24,964 nt of DNA from CAZUAQ01 sp964618455 (GCA_964618455.1 CAZUAQ010000069.1:1-24964); one strand, 5' to 3'. Counted from the first letter of the stretch, positions 14,219-23,395 are shown. Notes: generated by a model not told the origin, from the letters alone. Numbers and translations: made by a program.

Positions 14219-16015
14219 ATGCGTTGGACGCAGTTTTTCGTTCCTACCGTCAAGGAGACGCCGGCCGATGCGGTCGTGCCGTCGCATCAGCTGGCGCTCC
14301 GCGCCGGGTTGATCCGCCAGGTGGCGGCGGGATCGTACACCTATCTCCCGCTGGGCTACCGGGTGCTGCGGAAGATCGAGCAGATCGTCCGCGAGGAAAT
14401 GAACGCCGCCGGGGCGATCGAACTGCACATGCCGGCCATGCAGCCACTGGCGTGGTGGGAGGAGACCGGCCGCGCGGCGGTGATGGGCGATGTGCTGGTG
14501 CGCGTGAAGGGCGGAGGCTGGCAGACGGGTGTGGTGCTCGGGCCGACGCACGAAGAGGTCGTCACCGAGACGGTGAAGGCGTACGTGAACAGCTACAAGC
14601 AGCTACCGGTCAACCTCTACCAGATCCAGACGAAGTTTCGCGGCGAGGAGCGGCCGAAGAGCGGCGTCTTGCGAACGCGTGAGTTCCTGATGAAAGATGC
14701 GTATTCGTTCGATGCCGACCTGGAGGGGCTGGATCAAAGTTATCGCAGGATGTTCGATGCGTACTGTCGGCTGTTCGCGCGGTGCGGGCTGCCGTATCGC
14801 GCGGTGGAGGCGGAATCGGGACCGATCGGCGGAGACGCCTCGCACGAATTCATGGTCGAGACGGATGCCGGCGAGGATCTGATCGCCATCAGCGACGCCG
14901 GGGACTACGCCGCCAACCTCGAGCGGGCGGACTATCACACCGAAGAGAACGCGCCCTCCTCGGCGCCGCCGGACGCCGAAGCGCTGGAAGAGATACATAC
15001 GCCGAACTGTCCGGGCATCGACAGCGTGTGCGATTTGCTGGGCATCACGCCGGACCGGATGATCAAGACACTCGTATATGCCGTCATGGAGAGCGACAAA
15101 CGTGTCGGCTATCTCGTCGCGTGCGTGCGCGGGGATCATGAGGTCAACGAGAACAAGCTGCGGCGATGCCTGGCGGAAGGGCAGTCGCTTGAGATGGCGG
15201 AGACGGAAGGTGCGATCGCGGACGGTTTCGCGATCGGGTACGTCGGCCCGCATGTGCTGAACGGCGGCGTGGCCAAGGCGAAGAACGTCAAGCTGATCAT
15301 CGACTGGGATGCGGCGGCGGTCCAGGACGCGGTGACCGGCAACAACGCCAAAGATCATCACTGCAAGCATTTCTACTTCACCCGTGACGTGGAGGCGGAA
15401 GTCCTTGGCCAGGCAACTTACGCGAAGATCCGCAACGCGGTCGAGGGCGATACGAGTCCCAGCGGAAAGGGGGCGCTGCAGTTCCGCAAGACGATCGAGA
15501 TCGGCCACGTGTTCAAGCTGGGGACGAAGTACTCCGATGCGCTCGGGGCGACCTACCTGGATGTCAACGGCAAAGCGAAGCCGTTCATCATGGGGTGTTA
15601 CGGAATCGGTCTGAACCGGATCCTGGCGGCGGCGATCGAGTCGAGCCACGACGACGGGGGGATCATCTGGCCGATTTCGATTGCACCGTTCGAGGTGGAG
15701 ATCGTGGCATTGGACGTGCGCGATGACGAAGTGATGCGACTGGCAGGTGAGTTGCATGACGGGCTGGTGGGGCGCGGCGTGGACGTGCTGCTGGACGATC
15801 GCGATCAGCGGCCGGGCTTCAAGTTCAAGGATGCGGACCTGATCGGCATTCCGTGGCGGATCACGGTCGGCAAGCGCGGGCTGGCCGACGGCATCGTCGA
15901 GGTCAAACAACGCCGTGGCGGTGAGGTTGAAAAGATCGCACCGACGGAAGTGCTGGAACAGATCGTGAGCAGGGTCGAATCGGAGCGCCAGGGGCTGAGC
16001 GATACGCCGTCCTGA
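14219..16015 (+). CDS. proS: Prolyl-tRNA synthetase, bacterial type with editing domain
   Basis: The 598-residue enzyme charges tRNA-Pro in the cytoplasm. Class II motifs are visible: PLGYRVLRKIEQIVREEMN (motif 1 region), KFRGEERPKSGVLRTREFLM (motif 2) and GCYGIGLNRILAA (motif 3). Between motifs 2 and 3 lies a YbaK-like editing insertion (about 250-390, with KTLVYAV and VRGDHEVNENKL), as in the E. coli type. The anticodon-binding domain is C-terminal (PFEVEIVALDV to the end). The ATG at 14219 has GAGG 6 bases upstream; a GTG four codons earlier has no such site. Its substrate tRNA gene lies about 1.9 kb away on the other strand. Confidence 0.97.
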   Translation: MRWTQFFVPTVKETPADAVVPSHQLALRAGLIRQVAAGSYTYLPLGYRVLRKIEQIVREEMNAAGAIELHMPAMQPLAWWEETGRAAVMGDVLVRVKGGGWQTGVVLGPTHEEVVTETVKAYVNSYKQLPVNLYQIQTKFRGEERPKSGVLRTREFLMKDAYSFDADLEGLDQSYRRMFDAYCRLFARCGLPYRAVEAESGPIGGDASHEFMVETDAGEDLIAISDAGDYAANLERADYHTEENAPSSAPPDAEALEEIHTPNCPGIDSVCDLLGITPDRMIKTLVYAVMESDKRVGYLVACVRGDHEVNENKLRRCLAEGQSLEMAETEGAIADGFAIGYVGPHVLNGGVAKAKNVKLIIDWDAAAVQDAVTGNNAKDHHCKHFYFTRDVEAEVLGQATYAKIRNAVEGDTSPSGKGALQFRKTIEIGHVFKLGTKYSDALGATYLDVNGKAKPFIMGCYGIGLNRILAAAIESSHDDGGIIWPISIAPFEVEIVALDVRDDEVMRLAGELHDGLVGRGVDVLLDDRDQRPGFKFKDADLIGIPWRITVGKRGLADGIVEVKQRRGGEVEKIAPTEVLEQIVSRVESERQGLSDTPS

Positions 16016-16392
16016 TGCGACTCAGGGGCGGCGCTGCTGCTCGACGACTGCTAAAAAAAACGACGACAGAACTTTGAGGAGTCCTGCCGTCGTGAATCCT
16101 TCGAGAGCGCATATTGGGGGAGGTAGGCGACTCTCGACGGTTAAAACGCGTTCTTCGTGCCAATGCAGCAATAAACAGGGCCTGAAATGGCCTTATCAAT
16201 GTTATCTTAAGACGATCTTCGCGTCAATTAAAACCTTATCAGCGGAATTGATATCCATGAAGTCGGAGGCCGGTGCTCGACGTTGATGTCAGCCATTTCC
16301 CTATCCGGAAACTGGGCTGTAAGGCATGTGCTTAAGTAGAACTACTCGCGCGGGGACGGAGATGCGATCAGTTCATGGGCCATGGAGTTATT
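16016..16392. other. Intergenic region with several hairpins, candidate structured RNA
   Basis: No convincing gene is present; a 70-residue open frame at 16074-16286 has no clear ribosome binding site. The stretch is visibly richer in A and T than its neighbours. Stems are TCGAGAGCGC/GCGACTCTCGA (16101-16110 and 16127-16137, one bulge), AGGGCC/GGCCTT (16177-16194), CAGCCATTTCC/GGAAACTGGGCTG (16290-16319, bulged), and the terminator hairpin at 16060-16093. TGATAAGG occurs twice on the minus strand. A minus-strand RNA from about 16390 to 16053, or the 3' UTR of the phosphohydrolase gene, fits best. It does not match 6S, tmRNA, SRP or RNase P by eye. Confidence 0.4.
16053..16093 (-). terminator. 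Rho-independent terminator, leftward
   Basis: In the minus-strand RNA, 16093-16084 (ACGACGGCAG) pairs with 16069-16060 (CTGTCGTCGT) over 10 pairs with one G-U, around a 14-base loop. A run of seven T follows (16059-16053). The U-tract fits only leftward transcription. It could end the phosphohydrolase message, 300 bases after its stop, or a separate small RNA. Confidence 0.8.
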
Positions 16393-18072
16393 TTACTCTA
16401 GATAGCCCAGGTCGGCGAGTCGCTTGGTGAGCGCTTCCTTCTCAGCCTCGGAGTAGACCTCTTCCGCCGCCATGCGCTCAAGGGCGTGCGGCGGCTCGTG
16501 CTCGATGATGAGTTCGTCGGCGAAGATCTCCTTCAGGACTCGGCCCTCCATGTCGGCGGGGACGCGTAACCCCAGGGCTGCCAGCAGAGTCGGGGCGATG
16601 TCGGCGATGTGAGCGTGAAGTTCCGCGCCCGGCTGCACATGATCGCCGTGGGCCACGAAGATGCCTTCAACGCGGTGGGTGCCTTCCATCCGGCGTTGGG
16701 ACGACCATCGCACCGGCTGCGAGCCGCGGATCTTCCGCACCACCGCCAGACCCGGCTGCGGGACGAGAAGAAGGTCGGGCATCCAGGGCTGTTCCTCGCG
16801 GCTGCAGTTGTAGAGCTCTTCGCTCTTGTGCACCTCCGGAAAAACCTGAATCGTTTCACCGTGCGGATTGCGGCAGGTGACGGACGTGAATCGCTCGATC
16901 AACTCATCGCGGATCCGATCGTAGTCCTCGGGCTCGACGGTCCCGCCGGGCTGTCTGCCCTTGAGATTCAGGTAGAGAAAGCCGTAGATGCCGGCATGCA
17001 TCACGCACGCGCGGGTGCCGGCCCAGTCGAGATCGAGTTCGTGCTCGATGCCAAGCTTGGCCTCGAACCTCTTGGGGACTTTGCCGACCATGCGGGCGAG
17101 CGTTTTGTGGAGGCGTCGCTTGGCCTGGCCGGTGCCGGACTTGATGCGCAGGTAGCCCCACTCCTTGAGCAGCAGGTTGGGTTGGGCCTTGCCGTCGAGG
17201 CTGCCGTGCCCGTGGTCGGACATCATCAGGATCAGGGCGTTGTGCTGCTGCGCGTATTCGGCGAGATCGCCGAGCGTCTTGTCCAATGCATCGAAGCACT
17301 GCGCCGCCAACTTCGCGCGCTTCGGGTAGAGGTGTCCCGTGCGCGGGTCGAGGTATTTCCAGGCCTTGTGTTGGAGATTGTCGACGAGTTTGTAGAGGAC
17401 CATCACGACGTCCCAACCGTACTTCTCGCCGCAGAGCCTGGTCAGCTCGAACCCCTGGCTGAAACTTCGATTGATGAACTCGAGATTTCGCTGAAAGAGT
17501 TCGTCGCCGCCGAGCGTCTTGCGCTTCCAGTCGCTGCGGTAGCTGTAGTCGGGGATCTGCTCGAGGATGAGCTGCTTCAACTCGGGGGGATGCGTGAACT
17601 CGACGTCGGTGTTGGGGGTCTCGAAGCCGGAGACGAGAAAGCCGTTCACCTCGCGCGGGGGATAGGTCATCGGCAGTTGAATCGAGCCGACGCGAAACTG
17701 CTTCTCGCCGAGGATCTCCCAGATAGTTTTTTCGCGGATCTCGCGCGTGCTGTTGAAGGTGAGCCGGTTGTTGTCGAGGTCGTATCGCTCGAAATCGATG
17801 ATGCCGTGGCGTCCCGGCCCCTTGCCGGTCATGAAGGTGGTCCAGGCGGCGGGGGTGATGGGCGGCTTGGTCGAATCGAGGATCCCGTGGGCCCCCTCCG
17901 TCACCATGCGTGCGAGGTTCGGCATCCGCCCTTCGTCCATCATGGGCTTGAGGATGTCCCAGGTGGCGCCATCCAGGCCGATGATGAAAACCTTCTGGGC
18001 CAGCGGCGGCAGGGCTCGGATGGGAGACGGCTTCGGTGCGTGGGTATCCGTGGTGTCAGTCATGGAACTCAT
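16393..18072 (-). CDS. Alkaline phosphatase superfamily hydrolase (type I phosphodiesterase/nucleotide pyrophosphatase-like)
   Basis: The 559-residue product has the metal-binding order of this superfamily: VFIIGLDGATW (D34), a nucleophile segment TPAAWTTFMTGK at about 73-84, DNLQHKAW (D231, H235), SDHGHG (D286, H287) and a late His in the AHGDH/HAHIAD region. No signal peptide is seen, so it is likely cytoplasmic. Related archaeal and bacterial proteins are annotated as phosphodiesterases or nucleotide pyrophosphatases; the substrate here is not known. The ATG at 18072 has GAGAGAG just upstream, and a second ATG lies three codons later. It diverges from the secreted-protein gene and ends upstream of a hairpin-rich region with a strong terminator. 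Confidence 0.88.
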   Translation of the reverse strand: MSSMTDTTDTHAPKPSPIRALPPLAQKVFIIGLDGATWDILKPMMDEGRMPNLARMVTEGAHGILDSTKPPITPAAWTTFMTGKGPGRHGIIDFERYDLDNNRLTFNSTREIREKTIWEILGEKQFRVGSIQLPMTYPPREVNGFLVSGFETPNTDVEFTHPPELKQLILEQIPDYSYRSDWKRKTLGGDELFQRNLEFINRSFSQGFELTRLCGEKYGWDVVMVLYKLVDNLQHKAWKYLDPRTGHLYPKRAKLAAQCFDALDKTLGDLAEYAQQHNALILMMSDHGHGSLDGKAQPNLLLKEWGYLRIKSGTGQAKRRLHKTLARMVGKVPKRFEAKLGIEHELDLDWAGTRACVMHAGIYGFLYLNLKGRQPGGTVEPEDYDRIRDELIERFTSVTCRNPHGETIQVFPEVHKSEELYNCSREEQPWMPDLLLVPQPGLAVVRKIRGSQPVRWSSQRRMEGTHRVEGIFVAHGDHVQPGAELHAHIADIAPTLLAALGLRVPADMEGRVLKEIFADELIIEHEPPHALERMAAEEVYSEAEKEALTKRLADLGYLE

Positions 18073-18336
18073 TCTCTCTCGTCAGTCCATCGCGTCCAGA
18101 ATTAGGCAGCCCTAAATTTAAGCGTGTGGGACCGGGCTGGCAACTCCCAAGGCTCACGCGTCCGGGACGCAGCGTTTCAGGTATTGCAGATTCCGTGCAA
18201 TAATCGGGAGCCTGGTGCGTTTCACTATGTTCTGGAGTTCGTGTTCAACTATTATGGAAGGATGTTGATCCGTTCGCGCGTCCTGGGCGGATCGGCACCC
18301 GCCGTGTGGGCCTTCCCTCTGCTTTGGAGCGATGCA

Positions 18337-19443
18337 ATGTGCAGAAAGACGAGTGTGCTGAGTATGCTGGTGATCGGTCTGCTGATGAGCGGCGACGTCC
18401 TCGGTCAGGACGGCCCGCGCGACTCCTCGGAACAGCAGGGCGGGGAACGGGAAGGCCGGCGTGGCGGGTTCGGACGGGGTGACGGCGAAGGGCGACGCGG
18501 GCCGGGGCGGTCGCGACGCGGTTTCGGCCGGGGGCCTCGTACACCGGAAGAGCGGAACGAGATGTATGGCCGCATGGTCGACCGGTATCTCGACCGTTTT
18601 GAAGAAGACTACGCACTGACCGACGAGCAGAGCGCCGAGGTCAAGAGCGAACTGGAGAAGGTCAAGCAGGAGCACGCCGCCTACTTCGAGTCCGTGCAGG
18701 AAGAGCATGACGGGCTGATGGAGGAGATGCGCGGGCTGATCGACAAGTCGCGCGAGGGCGAGGATTTCGATCGCGACCGGATGCGCGAGATCGGCAGGCG
18801 GCTGCACGAGATTCGTTCGTCGTCGCCGATGCTGAGCTTCGACCGCGTGCGCGTTCGGATGGAAGAACTTCTGCCGTACGACCGGGTGGAATCGGGGCGT
18901 GAGCGCCAGGCGGAACGGCGCCGGCGGATTCAGCGATTCTGGGAACGGCGGATGGTGGAGGATCGGCTCGACGGGCGGGAGCGGTTCCGCGGGTTCGGTC
19001 CCGGCGGGGGTGATCCGTGGGAGCGCTACGTGAACGGGTTCATCGACGTGTATGATTTGGATGAGTCGCAGGAAGTGACCGCCAAGGCGTTGCTGCGAGA
19101 TTACGTGGGGCGTCGCGAGGCGTACCAGGCGGGGAAGAAGGACGCGTTTGCCGAGGCGGAGAAGATCGAGGATCGCCGGGAGCGGCGCGAGCGCGAGCGT
19201 GAGTTGAACGCACCGGTGGACGACCTGTTCGAGGAGCTGAAGACCCGGCTGGATCAGATTCCGACGGCGGCGCAGAAGATGCTCGTGGAGCAGGAGCGGT
19301 CGGCGCGGACGCAGCCGGCGGGTGAGGGATCCGCCACCACGCGACCGGCGGGACGACGCCCGAACCGGCAGGGGGACTATCGACGCCGCGCCGAGTTCCG
19401 CCAGCGCGAGGCGGAGCAGAACGAGGCGGAGCGGAATCGGTAG
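18337..19443 (+). CDS. Secreted Arg/Glu-rich helical protein, Spy/CpxP-like features
   Basis: The ATG at 18337 has GGAG 7 bases upstream and begins a clear signal peptide (CRKTSVLSMLVIGLLMSG, with cleavage probably after VLGQ). The longer frame from 18124 has no start support. The mature 340 or so residues begin with a Gly/Arg-rich, low-complexity stretch and continue as long charged helices (ALTDEQSAEVKSELEKVKQE), ending in a Gln/Arg tail. LTDEQ followed by helices recalls Spy/CpxP periplasmic proteins, but this is weak. No enzymatic motif is seen. It may be a periplasmic chaperone-like or nucleic-acid-binding protein; the function is open. It converges on the Cys-rich lipoprotein gene with 27 bases between stops. 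Confidence 0.65.
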   Translation: MCRKTSVLSMLVIGLLMSGDVLGQDGPRDSSEQQGGEREGRRGGFGRGDGEGRRGPGRSRRGFGRGPRTPEERNEMYGRMVDRYLDRFEEDYALTDEQSAEVKSELEKVKQEHAAYFESVQEEHDGLMEEMRGLIDKSREGEDFDRDRMREIGRRLHEIRSSSPMLSFDRVRVRMEELLPYDRVESGRERQAERRRRIQRFWERRMVEDRLDGRERFRGFGPGGGDPWERYVNGFIDVYDLDESQEVTAKALLRDYVGRREAYQAGKKDAFAEAEKIEDRRERRERERELNAPVDDLFEELKTRLDQIPTAAQKMLVEQERSARTQPAGEGSATTRPAGRRPNRQGDYRRRAEFRQREAEQNEAERNR

Positions 19444-19470
19444 ACGGATCGACGAGAACGATCATCCAAC

Positions 19471-21639
19471 TCAATCGCACGGCGCGCCGATCTCGGCGCC
19501 GATGAGACTGTCGAGGAGTTCGCCGAGCTTGTCCTCGCGGTCGACCAGACGGCTGCTCTGCGTGAAGACCTCGACGACCTCGACATAACGGACGGTGCTC
19601 TCGAGCACGCCGCTGTTGAAGACGCGATCGCCGGGTTCCTCGGAGCCGCACGCCCCGCTGGGGAAGTCGCTGACGTACGGCGGGATGTACGTCATGACCA
19701 GCGGCCACTCGCCGTCACCGCCATCGGGGTTCTTGTACACGCACGTAGCGCTGTAGTCGTCCTCGCCGTCTGGCCCTTCGAAGCGATCCAGCGTGAGATC
19801 GACGAGGAACGGGCTGATGAAGCCGATGTCGATGACGACTCCGCCGGGGCAGACCGCGCTGGTGGGGGCGTTGACCACGCAGTCCGGATCGGGCGTCGAG
19901 CAGTTCGTGGCACACTCGCCGTCGGCATCGCAGCCCGGGCCGCAATCCTCGTCATCGGTCGGGCAATCCACATCACACACGCCGTCGTCGGGGCAGCACA
20001 TGTCCAGCCGGTCGCAGAACTCGAGGTTGGTGCAGTCGCTGTCGTCGTTGCGGTCGGGGCAGCGGACGAGGTCGCAGATGCCGTCGCCGTCGCAGCAGAT
20101 GTCGTGAATGCGACAGAAGTCATCGCCGTCACAGTCGGGGTCCCTGTCGTCGATGGAGCATTCCTCGTTGCAGATGCCGTCGTCCTCACAGGAGGGCGGG
20201 GGCTCATCGATATCCCGCCGGCCGCAATCGGCGCAGTCGGTACCGAAGTCGCAGTTGCCCGTAGCGGCGTCGGGAGCGCTGTCGTCACAGATGCCGTCGA
20301 AATTGAACGCGCAGGTGTTGTTGCACCCGGGCTCGTTCTCGTAATCCGATTCGTCGCGCGGGCCGCAGTCGGCGCAGTCGGTGCCGACCGGGCAGAACGA
20401 TGTCTCGCTGTCGGGTCCGCCGTCGTCGCAGGTGCCGTCGCGGGCGAACTCGCAGGTATTGATGCAGCCGGGCACGAGGATGTCGCCGCTGAGGCCGCGG
20501 CAGATGCGGTCGGCCACCGTGCCGCCGCCGCGCACGATTCGCGATCGCTCGTTAATGATGGTCTGGGCCCCGCAGAAGAAGTCGACCGCCTTGAAGCGGA
20601 GTTTGGACCAGCCCTCGCCTGAAGCTATGACGTCGCTTGCGGATATCACGAAATCACCGAAGAAACAGAGCAACGTCAGGCCGATTTTCATTTTGGCTAT
20701 CGTTTCCACCGCAAGGGGATCCGTGGATAAACCGGGTATATTGAAGAGATCCGAAGGATCACCATCACGAACGGTATCGAGGAAGACGTTGGCGGTCGCG
20801 CATACCTGATTAAAGTTTCTAGCCGGTCCGGATACGGCGTTTACTCCCGCCCACACGCTGCAGCCATCATCGATCCCAGCGGCGACGAATTCGATGATCG
20901 GGCAATCCTTGCTGGCCACGGCGTCGCGCAGCACGGTCGGATCGAAGTCCTGACTGCGCATCATCGGGATCGACTTGCCCGCGCGCGGCAGACTCATTTT
21001 CTCACCGGTGTAAGAGTCCGACGGCGTCGCGCTGAAGGAGGAAGCGCCTTCGATGAGGCGGGCTTCCCCATCGGACTCGAGAATGAAAACCAGCGTGGTC
21101 GGGGGATCGGTTGCGGCCAGCGAGAGTTCGACGAACATGGCGTCGCCAAAGCTCTCGGGATAGAGCCGCATCGAGTCGCCGGTCGCCACGGTAATCGTCG
21201 TTTCGGGGTCCTCGAACTCGACTTCCTGCTTGAGGATCAACTGGCCCGACACGTCTTCCATGACGGCTCCGGTGATGACCGGTTCGTTGTCGTCGTCCAC
21301 CGTGCCGGTAAGGTAGAGTTGCTTTCCGTCATCCATGAGCACGCCGAAAAGCGCGCCCTCCGGCCCCTCCGAGGCAGGGAGTCCGTCGACGATGTCCGTT
21401 CCCTCTCCCTCCCGGGACAGGGCGCGTTCAATATCCCGAAAGATGGCTTCACCGGTGGCCTCGGGATCCTTGAGATTGTCGGGCAGGTCCGAATTATCGG
21501 AGCCGCCGTCGCCGCCACCGGGTCCGTTGGCATCGCATCCGCCACCGGCGCCCAGCGAGAGAAAGGCCGCCGCCGTGATACCGCACAGCAGGACCACCGC
21601 CATTCGCTTCATCGACCTGTGAAGATAGACAGAACCCAT
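19471..21639 (-). CDS. Cys-rich secreted lipoprotein with DGxCDD modules
   Basis: The 722-residue product starts at an ATG with GGGAGG 6 bases upstream. A signal peptide (MAVVLLCGITAAAFLSLG) is followed by a probable lipobox Cys35 (AGGGC), although the residue before the Cys is weak. Residues about 40-390 form a secreted domain without a named family that I can assign. Residues about 392-600 are Cys- and Asp-rich: two tandem modules of the CxNTC..DGxCDD..GTDCADCG kind at 20357-20466 and 20215-20325, then shorter DGICD/CDGDGICDL repeats that look like calcium-binding, disulfide-rich units. The C-terminal 120 residues carry a beta-rich domain. It is likely an outer-surface adhesion or scaffold protein. 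Confidence 0.8.
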   Translation of the reverse strand: MGSVYLHRSMKRMAVVLLCGITAAAFLSLGAGGGCDANGPGGGDGGSDNSDLPDNLKDPEATGEAIFRDIERALSREGEGTDIVDGLPASEGPEGALFGVLMDDGKQLYLTGTVDDDNEPVITGAVMEDVSGQLILKQEVEFEDPETTITVATGDSMRLYPESFGDAMFVELSLAATDPPTTLVFILESDGEARLIEGASSFSATPSDSYTGEKMSLPRAGKSIPMMRSQDFDPTVLRDAVASKDCPIIEFVAAGIDDGCSVWAGVNAVSGPARNFNQVCATANVFLDTVRDGDPSDLFNIPGLSTDPLAVETIAKMKIGLTLLCFFGDFVISASDVIASGEGWSKLRFKAVDFFCGAQTIINERSRIVRGGGTVADRICRGLSGDILVPGCINTCEFARDGTCDDGGPDSETSFCPVGTDCADCGPRDESDYENEPGCNNTCAFNFDGICDDSAPDAATGNCDFGTDCADCGRRDIDEPPPSCEDDGICNEECSIDDRDPDCDGDDFCRIHDICCDGDGICDLVRCPDRNDDSDCTNLEFCDRLDMCCPDDGVCDVDCPTDDEDCGPGCDADGECATNCSTPDPDCVVNAPTSAVCPGGVVIDIGFISPFLVDLTLDRFEGPDGEDDYSATCVYKNPDGGDGEWPLVMTYIPPYVSDFPSGACGSEEPGDRVFNSGVLESTVRYVEVVEVFTQSSRLVDREDKLGELLDSLIGAEIGAPCD
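20215..20466 (-). repeat. Two tandem Cys-rich modules in the lipoprotein gene
   Basis: The segments 20357-20466 and 20215-20325 encode related units that begin CINTC or CNNTC, pass through DGTCDDGG or DGICDDSA, and end GTDCADCGPR or GTDCADCGRR. The two GTDCADCG ends are similar also at the DNA level. It is a coding duplication, not a mobile repeat. Confidence 0.8.
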
Positions 21640-21808
21640 CCGACGCCTCCCTGGATGTTCTTTTCGCATATCGACGTGAGAGATGTCCGCGGTGGGAATA
21701 CACGCCACCGGCCCAGAATCACAATAATACCACAATCGCGGACGAGATGCGCCCCGTTTTCAGGCACATGGAGGACGGGAATTCGGCTTCCCCTCTTGAG
21801 GGGGCATG

Positions 21809-23395
21809 TCAATTGGCGGGGATGGGTACGCCGTCGGGTGCGATGGGGATGGTGATGGGCACGTAGTGCATGCTGAGCACGGTCAACCGCCAGCCTTCCT
21901 CGGCGGGTTCGATGACGTAGTCGCCGGGGTTCTTCAGCTCATCGAACTTGGTCTCAATGTGAAACTCTTGCAGTCGCGTATGGTAGGCATCGGGGAAGGG
22001 ATTCTCGGGGGGATCGGCAACAAGCTCGTGCAGAATGATGTCATGCCAATGCTCCTGGATCATGGGGATGACCCGCTCGCGCTCCTTGACCGGAACGACG
22101 TCCAGCGTGGCGAACAGGATACCTGCTCCCAGCAGTGACGCACCGGTGATGAGGGCGAGCTTTCGTTTGAGCAGCGTCGGCCATGTCCAGCGTTTACGCG
22201 CCGCGATCCAGGTGTAGACGGCAAACAGGCCCGCGAACGTGAGGGATGCCATCACGCCGCTCCATCGCCATGCATTCGCACGGCTGTAGACGGTAGCGTA
22301 CATCGGTTCTCGATCAATCCAGTGCAGCTCGAGATCGTCCTGCATCGCGCTTGTGTCGAGACGCCCGTGAAGTCGTGTGAGGACGCAGCCGGGCCACATC
22401 GAATCGCTTACGGCGGGGATTCCGATCGGCGCCCAGTAGGTTTCCGCTTCATAGATCTCAGGCGTCTCGTAGCGATATGCGTCAAAGTCATCGTTACTGC
22501 CGGCATAGGTTTCCGCGTACTTCGCAAACGTGTCGCAGAACCAGGGCCGCAGCCCGGCAGCCATGGCCTGCTTGTCGCCGATGACATAGAGATCGAGTTG
22601 GAGGGGCTCGGCGTTCACACCGGTCAGGCGCAAGGGGTAAATGGTCTTGTCGGTGGGGAAGGTCACCTTGAGCGGGTGGTGCGTGAGGCTGTGGTCGGCG
22701 TCGGCGGAGACCTTGGCGGCCAGGAAGACCCAGTCCTTCGCCGCGTAGTCGTCGAAGACGGGCACGGCTTTCGGCGGGCAGGTAAACCTGTTCGAGATGA
22801 GCCAGTCTTTGATCCCCGTGCCTGTACCTTTAAGTACTGTGATTTCGTACACGCCTGCCTGAGTGGTCTGCAGGAGTTCCACATTGCCGCCGAGTGCTCG
22901 CGCGCGGGCGAGACTGGGCAGCAGGATACTCGCAATCAGGACTGTGCCGAGTATCGCAATGAGAATACCCATCGCTGATACGCGTTCATTCGTTTTCGCC
23001 ACTTTGCGGAGATAATCGATGCAGGTGACGACAATGACGAACAGGAGCACAATGGAAAGCGCGAGAAGAAATGTGGGAGATCTCGCCATGCGCGGATGAA
23101 TCACCTGGCCGATACCGTGCAGCGTGTAGGGGGCGCAGGGTTCGATGGTCGCGGGTTCGGCGGGGAGGGGCAGGAGCCAGCCGAACGAGTCACCTTCGCC
23201 GGTCACGTCGGACTGCACGATCAGCGTTTCGATGCCGTCGCGGTAGGCGATGACCGCCCGTTGTGCGGTAATACCCGGTTCGTCCGCCACTTCCGTCCGC
23301 GGGAAGAACTTGCCGTCGGCTTGGGTGCGGTCGGTGGCAATGAACGTGAGGAGGATGGCCAGCGCGAAGACACCTGCGGATCGCGGTGAGTTCAT
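21809..23395 (-). CDS. DUF2330-family membrane protein with transmembrane insert
   Basis: The 528-residue product begins with a signal peptide (VFALAILLTFIATDRTQADG). Residues about 44-90 match DUF2330 (QRAVIAYRDGIETLIVQSDV and FGWLLPLPAEPATIEPC), and the family continues at about 172-260 (NVELLQTTQAGVYEITVLKG, DDYAAKDWVFLAAKVS). Between these parts sit two membrane segments (about 107-125 and 141-160) ending in LLPSLARARA, a pattern also seen at the start of planctomycete pseudopilins. Two more membrane segments occur at about 390-440. No enzymatic role is known for DUF2330. The gene diverges from the glycosyltransferase gene across about 95 bases. Confidence 0.85.
   Translation of the reverse strand: MNSPRSAGVFALAILLTFIATDRTQADGKFFPRTEVADEPGITAQRAVIAYRDGIETLIVQSDVTGEGDSFGWLLPLPAEPATIEPCAPYTLHGIGQVIHPRMARSPTFLLALSIVLLFVIVVTCIDYLRKVAKTNERVSAMGILIAILGTVLIASILLPSLARARALGGNVELLQTTQAGVYEITVLKGTGTGIKDWLISNRFTCPPKAVPVFDDYAAKDWVFLAAKVSADADHSLTHHPLKVTFPTDKTIYPLRLTGVNAEPLQLDLYVIGDKQAMAAGLRPWFCDTFAKYAETYAGSNDDFDAYRYETPEIYEAETYWAPIGIPAVSDSMWPGCVLTRLHGRLDTSAMQDDLELHWIDREPMYATVYSRANAWRWSGVMASLTFAGLFAVYTWIAARKRWTWPTLLKRKLALITGASLLGAGILFATLDVVPVKERERVIPMIQEHWHDIILHELVADPPENPFPDAYHTRLQEFHIETKFDELKNPGDYVIEPAEEGWRLTVLSMHYVPITIPIAPDGVPIPAN

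Noticed and set aside
14603..15910. Open frame of 435 codons on the minus strand
   Set aside because: It is antisense to proS, whose class II motifs are unmistakable.
16074..16286. 70-codon open frame in the hairpin-rich gap
   Set aside because: No ribosome binding site that I can see, and the composition is unlike coding DNA of this window.
16053..16390. Match of the hairpin-rich gap to tmRNA, RNase P, SRP or 6S RNA
   Set aside because: Conserved sequence elements of these RNAs were not found by eye on either strand.
16609..18105. Open frame of 498 codons on the plus strand
   Set aside because: It is antisense to the alkaline phosphatase-like gene and has no ribosome binding site.
19900..20470. 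Repeated DNA pattern that could suggest a CRISPR or tandem array
   Set aside because: The repeats are codons of Cys-rich modules with variable length, without equal spacers.
21792..21805. CCCCTC/GAGGGG hairpin after the DUF2330 gene as terminator
   Set aside because: The loop is only two bases and no U-tract follows on either strand.
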